Below are positions 7,659 to 16,089 of a stretch of DNA of 38,645 nt, in pieces. This DNA is from Opitutia bacterium. GTDB lineage: Bacteria > Verrucomicrobiota > Verrucomicrobiae > Opitutales > Opitutaceae. Numbering within the stretch: position 1 is the first letter of the stretch; each line of letters begins with the position of its first letter. Where the stretch lies: contig CANEVO010000028.1 of the NCBI GenBank assembly GCA_947442255.1, positions 1-38,645 of the forward strand. The letters are read 5' to 3'. The position numbers and the translations under genes are program-made. The notes below the pieces were generated by a model that ran no database searches, was not told the DNA's origin, and was given only the letters and a program-made list of their open reading frames with translations.

Positions 7659-8146
7659 CGATCAGCCGGGGTGGGCCGGCGTTCCGATCGACCGTGTTCG
7701 AGCCACTCGCGATATTGCTCCTCGGTCTCGGTGAAAAGCAGCGGGCACTCCGGCACTGGCTTGCCGCGCTTGATCACCCGGCGGGTGAGCCGCGGGAGCG
7801 ATCGAAAATAGTATCTATCCCCCACGCGACGCACCTCGTAGGAATCGTCGTACCGGTTGGTCTCGGTACTCCAAAGCGACACCTCGGTGACGTCGTCACT
7901 CCAGACCGCATGTTCGCCCCACGCCGCGAACACCGCCTCGATCGTGGTGATCTGCCCCAGCTTGGGCGCGGTGGGCTCGGGGGAACGGACCAGCGGCAGC
8001 GCGGGCGGCGGAACCTCCTTCTCGAACGACGGCAGCGCGGCGACGAAAAGCGCGCCGAGGACGAAACCGAGCATGATCCAGGACGGCGTCAGGGACATCT
8101 TCGGCCGCGTTTCGGCCTGATAGTTGGGCTCGGATTCGTCCTCCAT
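7655..8146 (-). CDS. Small single-span membrane protein of the acpS-nnr cluster
   Basis: 163 aa, family not recognised. A short acidic N-terminus is followed by one hydrophobic segment near residues 19-41 (PSWIMLGFVLGALFVAALPS). After it comes a Pro-rich linker (VPPPALPLVRSPEPTAPK) and a polar domain of about 100 residues with [42 protein letters not shown] and EEQYREWLEHG. The polar domain probably faces the periplasm. It is translationally coupled to nnr (ATGA overlap) and starts 5 bp from the acpS stop, so it belongs to the operon. Nothing in the sequence gives a function. Confidence 0.85.
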   Translation of the reverse strand: MEDESEPNYQAETRPKMSLTPSWIMLGFVLGALFVAALPSFEKEVPPPALPLVRSPEPTAPKLGQITTIEAVFAAWGEHAVWSDDVTEVSLWSTETNRYDDSYEVRRVGDRYYFRSLPRLTRRVIKRGKPVPECPLLFTETEEQYREWLEHGRSERRPTPADR

Positions 8147-8151
8147 GGGGT

Positions 8152-8559
8152 TCAGGCCCGGACCAGCGCGGCCACCGCCAGCGCGTGGGTTTCGGTGTGC
8201 GAAAGCGTGAGCATGACATGGGTCGCACCGACGTGCTGAAGCAACGCGAGTCCCTTCTCATCCAGTCGCGCCAGGGGCTCGTGACGCGCGCCGTGATAGA
8301 CGGAAACCGACTTCCACCCAAACTCGGCTCCGATCCCGGTGGTGAAACATTTCGCCACGGCTTCCTTCGCGGCGAAGCGGGCGGCGATGTGCTTGTGCGG
8401 CGCCCCCATGCTCGCGCAATACGCCTTCTCCTCGGCGGTCAGAATCCGATCGAGAAACCGATCGCCGTGCCGCTCCAGGACCCCGCGGATGCGATCGACC
8501 TCGATGAGGTCGGCACCAAGACTGACAAGGATACCGCCAGGAGGAAGTTGGACGTTCAT
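8152..8559 (-). CDS. acpS: Holo-[acyl-carrier-protein] synthase
   Basis: 135 aa; AcpS proteins are about 120-135 aa. It transfers 4'-phosphopantetheine from CoA to apo-ACP in the cytoplasm, needed for fatty acid synthesis. Seen: the first magnesium motif LGADLIEVDRI with Asp17, the second motif RFAAKEAVAKCF with Glu66, and HVMLTLSHTETHALAVAAL near the C-terminus. The ATG at 8559 precedes the conserved region by ten residues; the longer frame upstream is built from repeats. Order with pdxJ is the common bacterial one. The 251-bp spacer before it contains three repeat fragments. Confidence 0.95.
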   Translation of the reverse strand: MNVQLPPGGILVSLGADLIEVDRIRGVLERHGDRFLDRILTAEEKAYCASMGAPHKHIAARFAAKEAVAKCFTTGIGAEFGWKSVSVYHGARHEPLARLDEKGLALLQHVGATHVMLTLSHTETHALAVAALVRA

Positions 8560-8642
8560 CGGGAGTAAGCTGGGCAGCCAGCGGGCAGTGAGTAGCGGGG
8601 ACGGAGCAGGAAACGCCAAGTGAATTTTCGGCCGCGGTTCGA

Positions 8643-8790
8643 TAGCCACGAGCGCCAGCGAGTGAAACGACCGACGGGAACCCAAGGCCTTAAAGCGCCA
8701 AGGCGCGAAGAGACAGCCGTGGTTGGTAGTTCCGCCTGCAGGCGGTGCTCGGCACGCGTTCCTTCCGTCTAAAGGCGGGACTACCAACAA
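8643..8790. repeat. Cluster of three repeat fragments between pdxJ and acpS
   Basis: Left to right: TAGCCACGAGCGCCAGCGAGTG (8643-8664), kin to copies at 21344 and 22322; AAAGCGCCAAGGCGCGAAGAG (about 8693-8713), which read on the minus strand toward acpS is a CTTCGCGCCTTGGCGCTTT word like those in front of the genes at 2330 and 4565; and an inverted repeat 8722-8737 / 8773-8788 (GTTGGTAGTTCCGCCT, one mismatch) with an inner CCGCCTGCAGGCGG palindrome. A half copy of the last lies at 21850-21875. Confidence 0.65.
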
Positions 8791-8810
8791 AAGACCGGCC
8801 GATCCACGAC

Positions 8811-9557
8811 CTACTCCAGATTCATCAGCCGCTTCATCTCCCGCACCGACTCCTGGACGCCGGTGAACAGCGCCCGGCTCACGATGCTATGGCCGATGTT
8901 GAGCTCGTACAAATGCGGCAGCGTGCGCACCTCGGCGATGTTCTCGTAGTTGATGCCGTGGCCGGCATTCACGGTGAGGCCGGCAGCATGGGCCCGCTCG
9001 GATCCCGCCCGCAGCCGTTCGAACTCGATCGCGCGTTCCGGGGTGAAACAGGCGTGGGCATAGGCGCCCGTGTGTAGTTCGACGAACGGCGCCCGGAGTT
9101 CCGCGCTGAGATCGATCTGCTCGGGATCGGGATCGATGAAGAGGCTCGTCCGGATTCCGGCAGCGTTCATCGCGTCCACACACTCGCGCACCCGCTCGCG
9201 ATTCTTCACCACGTCGAGCCCGCCCTCCGTCGTCACTTCCTGCCGGCCCTCCGGCACGAGGCAGACAAACTCCGGCTTCAATTCGAGGGCGAAGGCGATC
9301 ATGGCCGGCGTGCAGGCCATCTCGAGATTGAGCCGGGTCCGCACCTGTGCCCGCAGACGGCGGACATCCGATTCCTGGATATGACGGCGATCTTCCCGCA
9401 GGTGCACCGTGATGCCATCCGCGCCCGCCAACTCCGACTGGAGCGCAAACTCCACCGGATCCGGCTCGATCGCGCCCGCGGCCGAGGCGGGCGCCTCCCG
9501 GTAGCGGGCTTGGCGAAGCGTGGCGCAGTGGTCGATGTTGACGCCGAGGAGAATCAT
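8811..9557 (-). CDS. pdxJ: Pyridoxine 5'-phosphate synthase
   Basis: 248 aa, the normal length. PdxJ condenses 1-deoxy-xylulose 5-phosphate with 3-amino-2-oxopropyl phosphate to make pyridoxine 5'-phosphate (deoxyxylulose-dependent B6 route). Seen: LGVNIDHCATLRQAR, a TIM-barrel strand with DGITVHLREDRRHIQ, LNLEMACT, VCLVPEGRQEVTTEGGLD, SLFIDPD, ELHTGAYA, VNAGHGINYEN and ELNIGHSIVS with phosphate- and substrate-binding residues in place. The ATG at 9557 has GGGAG 7-8 bases upstream, the only clear Shine-Dalgarno I found in this window. First gene of the pdxJ-acpS-(membrane protein)-nnr-dprA series. Confidence 0.97.
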   Translation of the reverse strand: MILLGVNIDHCATLRQARYREAPASAAGAIEPDPVEFALQSELAGADGITVHLREDRRHIQESDVRRLRAQVRTRLNLEMACTPAMIAFALELKPEFVCLVPEGRQEVTTEGGLDVVKNRERVRECVDAMNAAGIRTSLFIDPDPEQIDLSAELRAPFVELHTGAYAHACFTPERAIEFERLRAGSERAHAAGLTVNAGHGINYENIAEVRTLPHLYELNIGHSIVSRALFTGVQESVREMKRLMNLE

Positions 9558-9674
9558 GACGCTCCCACCGTGGTCGAATTCAACGGCGCGGCAAATGAGG
9601 AAAGTCTTACCCGGCGGCGTCGAAACCCGCATTTTCCGCTTCCGCCGCGGCGGGCTTGCCCTTGTGTTGGCCCC

Positions 9675-10379
9675 ATGTCGCCCCCGAAACGGGAAAATCT
9701 GTTCCTCAACATCGTCTGCAACATCGTCGTGCCGACGATCGTGCTGACCAAGCTGAGTACGGAGGATCGACTGGGGCCGACGTGGGGCATGGTGGTGGCG
9801 CTGCTGTTTCCCCTCGGCTATGGCGTCTACGATCTCGTTCGGCGAAAGAAAACCAATGTGTTCTCCGTCGTCGGCATCGCGAGTGTGCTGCTCACCGGCG
9901 GGCTGAATTACCTGAAGGCGGACGGCTTCTGGTTCGCGGTGAAGGAAGCCGCCGTGCCTCTCCTCTTTGGCGCGGCCGTCCTGATCTCGAATCACACGCG
10001 CCGCCCGCTCGTCCGCGAGGTGCTCTGCAACGAGCAGGTGCTCGACATCGAACGGATCGAGGCGGCCCTCGTCGAGCGCGGCACCCGGCCGGCCTTCGAT
10101 CGGCTGCTGAACAATGCGAGCTACGCCGTCGCCGGCTCGTTCGTGCTGAGCGCCGCGCTCAACTACGGTCTCGCCCGTTACCTGCTGAAGAGCCCCGTGG
10201 GCACGTCCGAGTTCAATGCCGAGCTCGGCCGCATGAACATGCTGAACTGGCCTGTGATCGTCCTGCCCAGCATGGTCGTGACGATGCTGATCTTCTGGAA
10301 ACTGATGAGTGGGATCACGCGGCTGACCGGCCTCGGGTTCGAGGCCATCGTGCGTTCCCACGAGGCCAAGGCCCCCTAA
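9675..10379 (+). CDS. VC0807-family integral membrane protein
   Basis: 234 aa with about six hydrophobic segments: residues near 12-28, 39-55, 62-82, 86-106, 150-168 and 193-212. Conserved-looking stretches LFLNIVCNIVVPTIVLTKLS, FPLGYGVYDLVRRKKTNVFSVVG, VLLTGGLNYLKADGFWFAVKEAAVPLL and FNAELGRMNMLNWPVIVLPSMVV match my memory of the VC0807 family, whose function is unknown to me. It is placed in the inner membrane. The start at 9675 yields the first segment directly; the long upstream frame is antisense to pdxJ. It is divergent from pdxJ (117 bp) and convergent with gltA. Confidence 0.8.
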   Translation: MSPPKRENLFLNIVCNIVVPTIVLTKLSTEDRLGPTWGMVVALLFPLGYGVYDLVRRKKTNVFSVVGIASVLLTGGLNYLKADGFWFAVKEAAVPLLFGAAVLISNHTRRPLVREVLCNEQVLDIERIEAALVERGTRPAFDRLLNNASYAVAGSFVLSAALNYGLARYLLKSPVGTSEFNAELGRMNMLNWPVIVLPSMVVTMLIFWKLMSGITRLTGLGFEAIVRSHEAKAP

Positions 10380-10395
10380 TCGGCCGGGCCGATTA
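10377..10395 (+). terminator. Possible hairpin terminator after the VC0807-family gene
   Basis: A 9-bp perfect inverted repeat TAATCGGCC / GGCCGATTA that begins at the stop codon itself. There is no T-run, so intrinsic termination is uncertain. Confidence 0.35.
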
Positions 10396-10450
10396 GGTTG
10401 AAGAGGAGCCGGCCAGACGTCGTGGGCGCGCCCCTGCAAAATCTGCACCC

Positions 10451-10562
10451 GCTACGAATCGCCTGTCGGGGCGGGGCTCGTCCCCGCCCGGTTGTAGCCA
10501 CCGCATTTTGGGAGTGGCGCCGGTCTCTGACCGGCGTCCCGCCAGTCGGAGACTGGCGCTAC
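10451..10562. repeat. Two REP-like palindromes between convergent genes
   Basis: First, GCTAC (10451) to GTAGC (10498) encloses the stem GGGGCGGG / CCCGCCC around CTCGTC. Second, arms 10514-10535 and 10541-10562 form a 22-bp imperfect inverted repeat, each arm itself a small hairpin (CCGGTCTCTGACCGG and CCAGTCGGAGACTGG). A related TAGCGCCGGTCTCCGACC unit is at 21797-21836. They sit between the ends of the VC0807 gene and gltA. Confidence 0.7.
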
Positions 10563-10631
10563 GGGCTACGATCGCGGGCGCGGGTTGTGAAATTTCCTCC
10601 CGCCTGGTCTGCTCGACACTCTTACAGGCCC

Positions 10632-11930
10632 CTACTTGCGCTCGGACATCGGCACGTAATCGCGCTTGGTCGGGCCGACGTAAATCTGGCGCGGGCGATA
10701 GATGCGGCCCTTGGGATTCGACGCCACTTCCTTCCAGTTCGCGATGTAGCCCGGCGCGCGGCCGATCGCGAACATGGTCGTGAACATGTTCATCGGAATC
10801 CCGATCGCGCGCATGATGATGCCGGAGTAGAAATCGACATTCGGGTACAGCTTGCGCGAGACGAAGTACTCGTCGCGCAGCGCCGCCTGCTCGAGATTCT
10901 TGGCGATCGCCAGCAGCGGATCGTCGATGCCGAGCTTCTTCAGCACCACGTCGCAGGCCTCGCCGATGATTTTGGCCCGGGGATCGAAATTCCGGTACAC
11001 CGCGTGCCCGAAGCCCATCAGCCGGTTGCTCTTGCTGCCGGACTTCGCGGCCGCGATGAAGCGCGTGCCGTCGTCGCCCTCGTCGTGGATCGACTGCAGC
11101 ATCTGCATGACCGCGACATTGGCGCCGCCATGCAGCGGTCCCGAAAGCGCGTTGACCCCCGCGGAGATCGACGTGAACAGATTCGCGGCGCTCGACCCGA
11201 CCATCCGCACCGTGGACGTGGAACAGTTCTGCTCGTGATCGGCATGGAGCAGCAGCACGAGATTGAGCGCGCGGGACACCTCCGGGAGCGGGACGTGATC
11301 CTGATACGGCTCCGAAAACATCATGTGCAGGAAGTTGTCGCAGAACGTCAGCTCCTGCTTCGGGAACACGACGGGCAGCCCCTTCTGGTAGCGATAGATC
11401 ATCGCAACGATGGTGCGGATCTTCGAGATGGCCACGGCCGCCGCGAGGTCGAAGTTCTTCAGGTCCTTCTCAAAATTATTCGTGGCGAGGTCGGGATGAT
11501 ACGCGGGGAGCGCGCTCACCATCGCGGAGAGCATCGCCATCGGCGATGCGCTCGTCGGGAAACCCTCGAGAATTTTCTGCATCTGCGTCTCGACCGCGGC
11601 GTTCTTGCGCAGGCGCAGGCCGAATTCCTTGCGCTGGGTGACGTTCGGCAGATCCCCGTAGATCACGAGGTAGGCCGTCTCGACGAAGTCGGGGTGACCG
11701 GCGAGTTGCTCGATGGGATAGCCGCGGTGGCGAAGGATGCCGTTGTCGCCATCCAGGAAGGTGATCTGGCTCTCGCAGGAACCCGTGTTGCCGTAACCCT
11801 GATCGTAGGCGATGTGGCCCGTGGTGGCGCGCAGCGTCCGCGTGTCGATGGCCATCTCCCCCTCGGTCCCTGTCATGACGGGCAGGGGGTATTCTTTATC
11901 GTCGAGCTTCAGCAGGGCAGTTTTGGCCAC
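10632..11930 (-). CDS. gltA: Citrate synthase (type II, hexameric-type length)
   Basis: 432 aa. It condenses oxaloacetate and acetyl-CoA to citrate, the entry to the TCA cycle, in the cytoplasm. Seen: N-terminal [23 protein letters not shown], the [28 protein letters not shown] strip typical of Gram-negative enzymes, catalytic His in [17 protein letters not shown], a second catalytic His in [15 protein letters not shown], and Asp in [14 protein letters not shown]. Most relatives have Arg after that second His (GHRVY); here it is Ala. The start is GTG at 11930 (GTG GCC AAA ACT), without a Shine-Dalgarno. It is monocistronic by context: 313 bp from hisH and convergent with the VC0807 gene. Confidence 0.97.
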   Translation of the reverse strand: MAKTALLKLDDKEYPLPVMTGTEGEMAIDTRTLRATTGHIAYDQGYGNTGSCESQITFLDGDNGILRHRGYPIEQLAGHPDFVETAYLVIYGDLPNVTQRKEFGLRLRKNAAVETQMQKILEGFPTSASPMAMLSAMVSALPAYHPDLATNNFEKDLKNFDLAAAVAISKIRTIVAMIYRYQKGLPVVFPKQELTFCDNFLHMMFSEPYQDHVPLPEVSRALNLVLLLHADHEQNCSTSTVRMVGSSAANLFTSISAGVNALSGPLHGGANVAVMQMLQSIHDEGDDGTRFIAAAKSGSKSNRLMGFGHAVYRNFDPRAKIIGEACDVVLKKLGIDDPLLAIAKNLEQAALRDEYFVSRKLYPNVDFYSGIIMRAIGIPMNMFTTMFAIGRAPGYIANWKEVASNPKGRIYRPRQIYVGPTKRDYVPMSERK

Positions 11931-12243
11931 GGTCCGGCGAGCGAAACGGAAACTCTGCCGCTTGCAAAGAAAAGATGCCCCTGAACCCGGAAAATTAACC
12001 GGAATAAGTCCCCGGCGCCGCCGTTGTTAGGCCAACTGTCCGGGCCGGCCTCCCTCCACCCCGCGTCGTCTGCCGTCGTCGGTGCCCGGGGACGTTCAGG
12101 GAGTATGGAAGGAGCCCGCTTGTTCTGCCATTGCGCGACAGGTCGCAGACGGGAAACCGCTGGATGGTCACTTCCCGCTGAACTCTTCACCCATTGTCAT
12201 TCTGCGCGCGAGCGAAGGATGATAGGCCTCTGGGACCTGCCTC
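11931..12243. other. gltA upstream spacer with a TGTCATTCTG-type repeat
   Basis: 313 bp between the hisH stop and the gltA start, with no gene. The promoter of gltA should be here on the minus strand, but I cannot pick out a convincing pair of hexamers. At 12196-12222 it contains TGTCATTCTGCGCGCGAGCG followed by AAGGATG, a version of the TGTCATTCTGAGCGCAGCGAAG word that recurs in unrelated bacterial genomes. A CCGGGCCGGCC palindrome is near 12041. Confidence 0.5.
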
Positions 12244-12876
12244 TCATGCCGCTGCCACCGCGGTGAAATTGCGATAGATCTGCAGCCCCTTGGCCTGACT
12301 TTTCTCAGGATGAAACTGGGTCGCGAAACAGCGTCCGCGACCGATGGCCGCGCAAAAAGTCCCACCGTAATCGCTCTCCGCCAGCGTCAGGGAGGGATCG
12401 GCCGGCACGCAGTGGTAACTGTGCACGAAGTAGAACGACTCACCTTCGACCGCGAGATTCCGGGCGAGCGCCGACTCCGGCTTGAGGAAACGCACGGTGT
12501 TCCAGCCCATGTGCGGAATCTTGTACTCCGGTGGCCGGCGGAAGCGCACGACCTGCCCTTGGAATATCCCCAGGCCCGTGGTATCGCCTTCCTCGGAATG
12601 CTCGAACAGCGCCTGCATGCCGAGACACACGCCAAGAAAGGGCCGATCCGCCGCCATCCAATCCCGCACCGTGACGTCGAGCTGGCTGGCCCGCAGCGAC
12701 GCCACGCAGTCCCGCAACGCCCCCACTCCAGGCAGCACCAGACCCGTCGCCCCGCTGGCCGCGACCTCCGCCGGAGTGCGCACCACCTGCGGTGCCGCCC
12801 CCACGGCCTCGAGGGCCTTGGTCACGCTGCGGAGGTTGCAGATGCCGTTGTCGATCACGGCGATTCGCGGACTCAT
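12244..12876 (-). CDS. hisH: Imidazole glycerol phosphate synthase, glutaminase subunit
   Basis: 210 aa, usual for HisH. It releases ammonia from glutamine and passes it to HisF, which makes imidazole glycerol phosphate and AICAR. Seen: IAVIDNGICNLRSVTKALE, VLPGVGALRDC, nucleophile Cys84 in FLGVCLGMQALFE, the loop GLGIFQGQVVRF, IPHMGWNTV, FYFVHSY, and His189/Glu191 in QFHPEKS. In the first motif DNG replaces the commoner DYG. The ATG at 12876 is chosen as it opens on the conserved strand. hisF and hisA are not in the window. It lies 93 bp behind hisB, separated by a 24-bp perfect inverted repeat. Confidence 0.96.
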   Translation of the reverse strand: MSPRIAVIDNGICNLRSVTKALEAVGAAPQVVRTPAEVAASGATGLVLPGVGALRDCVASLRASQLDVTVRDWMAADRPFLGVCLGMQALFEHSEEGDTTGLGIFQGQVVRFRRPPEYKIPHMGWNTVRFLKPESALARNLAVEGESFYFVHSYHCVPADPSLTLAESDYGGTFCAAIGRGRCFATQFHPEKSQAKGLQIYRNFTAVAAA

Positions 12877-12883
12877 CGATTGA

Positions 12884-12959
12884 GTTGTGGGTTCTGAGTT
12901 CTGGGTTCTGAGCTTTGAATAGGGTCGAACCAACAAACCCAGAACTCAGAACCCACAAC
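12884..12959. repeat. Perfect 24-bp inverted repeat between hisB and hisH
   Basis: Arms 12884-12907 and 12936-12959 are exact reverse complements, composed of repeating GGGTTCTGAGTTCTGGGTT-like words, with a 28-bp loop. The near arm ends 7 bp before the hisH start codon, so in the hisDCBH mRNA it would form a stable hairpin over the hisH ribosome entry region. It may be a mobile repeat, a processing site or an attenuator; the sequence does not decide. Confidence 0.8.
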
Positions 12960-12969
12960 CCAAAACCAG

Positions 12970-13578
12970 TTAGATTTTCCCCTTGGTGCTCGGCAGGAGG
13001 TCCGCCGCGCGGGGCTCAATCTGGGTTGCCACATCCAGCGCGCGTCCCAGGCACTTGAAGATCGCCTCGGCCACGTGATGAGGCTCCTCGCCGTACACCA
13101 GTTGCACGTGGAGGTTCGCCCCGAGCGCATTGCTGAAGGCGCGACAAAATTCCTTCACGAGGATCAGATTGAAGTCGCGGATGAACATCGTCGGCGCGTC
13201 CGCGGCATAGACGAGGTGCGGCCGGCCGCCGACGTCGACCACGACGCGGGCGAGCGACTCATCCATGGGCAGGATAAAGAAGCCGTAGCGCTTGATCCCG
13301 ACCTTGTCGCCGAGCGCCTCCTTGAAGGCCTGGCCCAGCACCAGGCCGACATCCTCGACGGTGTGATGATAATCAACGTCGACATCGCCCTCCGCCTTCA
13401 CCGAGAGATCGAACAGCCCGTGCTTGGCGAACAGCGTCAGCATGTGATCGAAGAACGGCACGCCGGTGTCGATCTTGCCCGTGCCCCGGCCATCCACGGC
13501 GAGCGACAGGACGATGTCCGTCTCCGCTGTCCGGCGGGTGATGGTTGCTATCCGTTGACTTGAGGAAAGTGGATTCAT
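12970..13578 (-). CDS. hisB: Imidazoleglycerol-phosphate dehydratase
   Basis: 202 aa, the size of the monofunctional enzyme. It dehydrates imidazole glycerol phosphate to imidazole acetol phosphate and binds manganese. Seen: [25 protein letters not shown], the first metal cluster [16 protein letters not shown], and the repeat-related second cluster [19 protein letters not shown]. The ATG at 13578 overlaps the hisC stop by 4 bp, which favours it over an upstream in-frame start at 13611 that would intrude into hisC. It contains no histidinol phosphatase domain. Confidence 0.97.
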   Translation of the reverse strand: MNPLSSSQRIATITRRTAETDIVLSLAVDGRGTGKIDTGVPFFDHMLTLFAKHGLFDLSVKAEGDVDVDYHHTVEDVGLVLGQAFKEALGDKVGIKRYGFFILPMDESLARVVVDVGGRPHLVYAADAPTMFIRDFNLILVKEFCRAFSNALGANLHVQLVYGEEPHHVAEAIFKCLGRALDVATQIEPRAADLLPSTKGKI

Positions 13579-14693
13579 TGCGGCAAGTTGTGAGCTGTCC
13601 GGACCAGCCATGCGTCAAGGGTGTCGGTCAGGACGCGCATCTCGGCATCCGTGCCGACGCTGACGCGCAGGAATGACGCGGTCAAGGCGTGGCTCGGAAA
13701 CAGCCGCACCAATACCTTGCGGGCACAGAGGAAGTCGTAGGCCGAGCGCGCGACGGCGGCGCCGCTCTCGCCGCGGGCGTTCTTCGGCTCGGTGAAGATG
13801 AAGTTCGCCTGCGACGGATACGTGAACCAGCCGCGGCGCTCGGCAAAGTCGGCGACTGCCGCGGTCCGCGTGGCCCTCACCCGGGCGATGATGCCCTCGT
13901 AATAGCTTGGGTCGCCCAAGGCGGCCACCGCGGCGACCTGCGAAAGCCGGCTGACGTTATAGCTGTCGCGGACGCGATCCAGCACCTCGATCACGGAGGG
14001 GTGCGCCAGCGCATAACCCACCCGGATGCCGGCGAGCGCAAAGGCCTTGGACAACGTGCGGACCACCACCAGCCGCGGATGCGCCGCCAGGAGCGCGATG
14101 GCACTCTCCTCCGCAAATGGCGCATAGGCCTCGTCCACCACCAGAAGTCCGTCGAAGGAGGCGAGGACCTGGGCGATCTGCGCGTTGCCGAAGCCGACCC
14201 CGGTCGGGGCGTTCGGCGAGGTCAGGAAAAATATCCGGGCGGCCGAGGCGGCGATTTTCTCGATCGGCAGCCGCATCGAGCGATCGAACTCGATCGCCTC
14301 CATCCGGCCGTCCTGGATCCCGATGAGCACGGGATAAAGCGAATAACTGGGCAGCGTGAATCCCGTCGCCGCCTCGCCGCCGCAGTAGGCGCGGATCAGG
14401 AGGTTCAGGATATCGTCGGAACCGTTGCCGATGCAGACATCCGCCTCCGTCAGACCGTGCAACCGGGCCACCGCCGCGCGAACCGGCGCGCTCGCCGGAT
14501 TCGGATAAAGTCGCAACGAGGCTGCATCCGGGCCGATCGCCTCGTGGAGCGCCTCGGCCACGCGGGGGCTCGGCGGGTACGGGCACTCGTTGGTGTTCAG
14601 CTTCACCCAGCCGGCTTCGGTCGGCTGCAGGCCCGGCGTGTAGGCGTGAAGTTTCGCGACGTGAGTGAGTGCGAGGGAGGACAGGTCGGACAT
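13575..14693 (-). CDS. hisC: Histidinol-phosphate aminotransferase
   Basis: 372 aa PLP enzyme of fold type I that converts imidazole acetol phosphate and glutamate to histidinol phosphate. Seen: [15 protein letters not shown] at the N-terminus, [17 protein letters not shown], the substrate strand [23 protein letters not shown], and the PLP lysine Lys216 in [19 protein letters not shown], with the C-terminal Arg region LRVSVGT. The ATG at 14693 leaves 9 bp to hisD and a clean N-terminus. Translationally coupled to hisB downstream. Confidence 0.97.
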   Translation of the reverse strand: MSDLSSLALTHVAKLHAYTPGLQPTEAGWVKLNTNECPYPPSPRVAEALHEAIGPDAASLRLYPNPASAPVRAAVARLHGLTEADVCIGNGSDDILNLLIRAYCGGEAATGFTLPSYSLYPVLIGIQDGRMEAIEFDRSMRLPIEKIAASAARIFFLTSPNAPTGVGFGNAQIAQVLASFDGLLVVDEAYAPFAEESAIALLAAHPRLVVVRTLSKAFALAGIRVGYALAHPSVIEVLDRVRDSYNVSRLSQVAAVAALGDPSYYEGIIARVRATRTAAVADFAERRGWFTYPSQANFIFTEPKNARGESGAAVARSAYDFLCARKVLVRLFPSHALTASFLRVSVGTDAEMRVLTDTLDAWLVRTAHNLPQ

Positions 14694-14702
14694 GGACGGC
14701 GC

Positions 14703-15998
14703 CTAAAGCGTTCGAATGCGCACCGAACGGCCGTGCGCATCGAGCCGCTCCATACCGGAGATGGCGGCGACGATCGGCTCCGCCTTTTTCACGCTCGCCC
14801 GGTCGTAGTGGATGATGCTCGTCCGGCGCAGAAAGTCGGTGACCCGCAGCCCGCTGAAAAACCGGCCGGCCCGGCCCGTGGGCAGGACGTGACTGGGACC
14901 CGCGACAAAATCACCGAGGGCGGTGGGCGTGTACTGGCCCACCATGATCGCACCAGCGGTCGTGATGGACTGGGTGAGCTGCTTCGCCGTGGCGTCCGCC
15001 ACGAGCAGTTCCAGATGCTCGGGCGCGACGTAGTTCGCGATCTCTGCAGCCTGGGCCGCGGATTTCACCTCGATGGCGAGAAACCCGGCCTCGAGCACCC
15101 GCTGGGTTTTCTCGGCGCGGCCGAGAACCTGCAACTGCGTCCGCAATTCGGAGCCCACGTTGGCAATGAGGTTGGCCGAGGTCGCGACAAGATAGATCTT
15201 CTCGCGCCCCGAGCCGTGCTCGGCCTGCGCGAGCAGATCGGCGGCGACATAGGAAAGCTTCGCCGTTTCGTCGGCGATAATCATGACCTCGCTCGGGCCC
15301 GGCAGCAGGTCGACGCCCGTCGTGCCGAACACCTGCCGCTTGGCCTCGCAAACGTAGGCGTTGCCCGGCCCGAAGATCTTGTCGACCGCGGGAATGGTGG
15401 TCGTCCCGTAGGCCATCGCGCCGACGGCCTGGACGCCACCGATCCGATAAACCTCCTCGATGCCCAGCAGGTCGAGCGCGGCGAGCATGGCGGGCGCGAC
15501 CTTGCCCTCCGCATCGGAGGGCGTGAAAACCGCAATTTCCGGGCAACGCGCAATCTTCGCCAGCGCCGCCGTCATCAGCACGGTCGAGACCAGCGGCACT
15601 TCACCGCCGGGCACGTACAGGCCCACCCGGCGGATCGGATCGAACTTCTCGCCCACCAGGGCTCCATGCTTGTTCTTCGCCATCCAAGCCTCCGGCAGGC
15701 CGCGCTCATTAAAGGCCACGATGCTATCGCGGGCCGCAGCCAGGGCCTTCGCCTCCGCCGCCGGCCGTCGCTTCGCGGCGGCCTTGATCTCGGCGAGCGG
15801 AATCCGGAAATCGCACCCCCGCAGCTTCGCGCCGTCGAATTTCGCCGCGTAATAGGAAATCGCCTCGTCACCCCGAACCCGCACGTCGGCGAGGATGGCC
15901 GCCACAGACGCGGTGATCTCGGGCGGGACGTCGGCGCCGCGGCAAAACGCCGCGAGGTCGGCCTGAAATGTCTTGGACGCGTGGTGCAGTGTTCGCAT
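14703..15998 (-). CDS. hisD: Histidinol dehydrogenase
   Basis: 431 aa, standard length. A zinc enzyme that oxidises histidinol to histidine in two NAD-dependent steps. Seen: GLYVPGGEVPLVSTVLMTA, the block GPGNAYVCEAKRQVFGTTG, LLPGPSEVMIIADETA, DLLAQAEHGSGREKIYLVATS with the zinc-binding Gln/His, YVAPEHLELLV with catalytic Glu-His, and AGPSHVLPTGRAGRFFSGL. First gene of the local his series, followed by hisC 9 bp later. The 91 bp in front carry the hairpin behind the LolA-like gene. Confidence 0.97.
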   Translation of the reverse strand: MRTLHHASKTFQADLAAFCRGADVPPEITASVAAILADVRVRGDEAISYYAAKFDGAKLRGCDFRIPLAEIKAAAKRRPAAEAKALAAARDSIVAFNERGLPEAWMAKNKHGALVGEKFDPIRRVGLYVPGGEVPLVSTVLMTAALAKIARCPEIAVFTPSDAEGKVAPAMLAALDLLGIEEVYRIGGVQAVGAMAYGTTTIPAVDKIFGPGNAYVCEAKRQVFGTTGVDLLPGPSEVMIIADETAKLSYVAADLLAQAEHGSGREKIYLVATSANLIANVGSELRTQLQVLGRAEKTQRVLEAGFLAIEVKSAAQAAEIANYVAPEHLELLVADATAKQLTQSITTAGAIMVGQYTPTALGDFVAGPSHVLPTGRAGRFFSGLRVTDFLRRTSIIHYDRASVKKAEPIVAAISGMERLDAHGRSVRIRTL

Positions 15999-16060
15999 GG
16001 ACCGGTAGCGCGATGTATGAGGGAGCCCGGAAACCGCGAGGCTTTTCGCGGAGGCGCGAT

Positions 16061-16082
16061 CGCCCGCCCGCGCGGGCGGGCG
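16061..16082 (-). terminator. Perfect GC palindrome after the LolA-like gene
   Basis: A 22-bp exact palindrome made of CGCCCGCCCGC and its complement, 7 bp behind the stop codon at 16090 on the minus strand. It is a very strong hairpin or cruciform but has no T-tract. A smaller CCGCGAGGCTTTTCGCGG hairpin is next to it at 16034-16051. Confidence 0.5.
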
Positions 16083-16089
16083 GGGCGGC

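Noticed and set aside
9558..10448. Upstream extension of the pdxJ frame to 10448
   Set aside because: It runs antisense through the VC0807 gene; the conserved PdxJ N-terminus and the only good Shine-Dalgarno fix the start at 9557.
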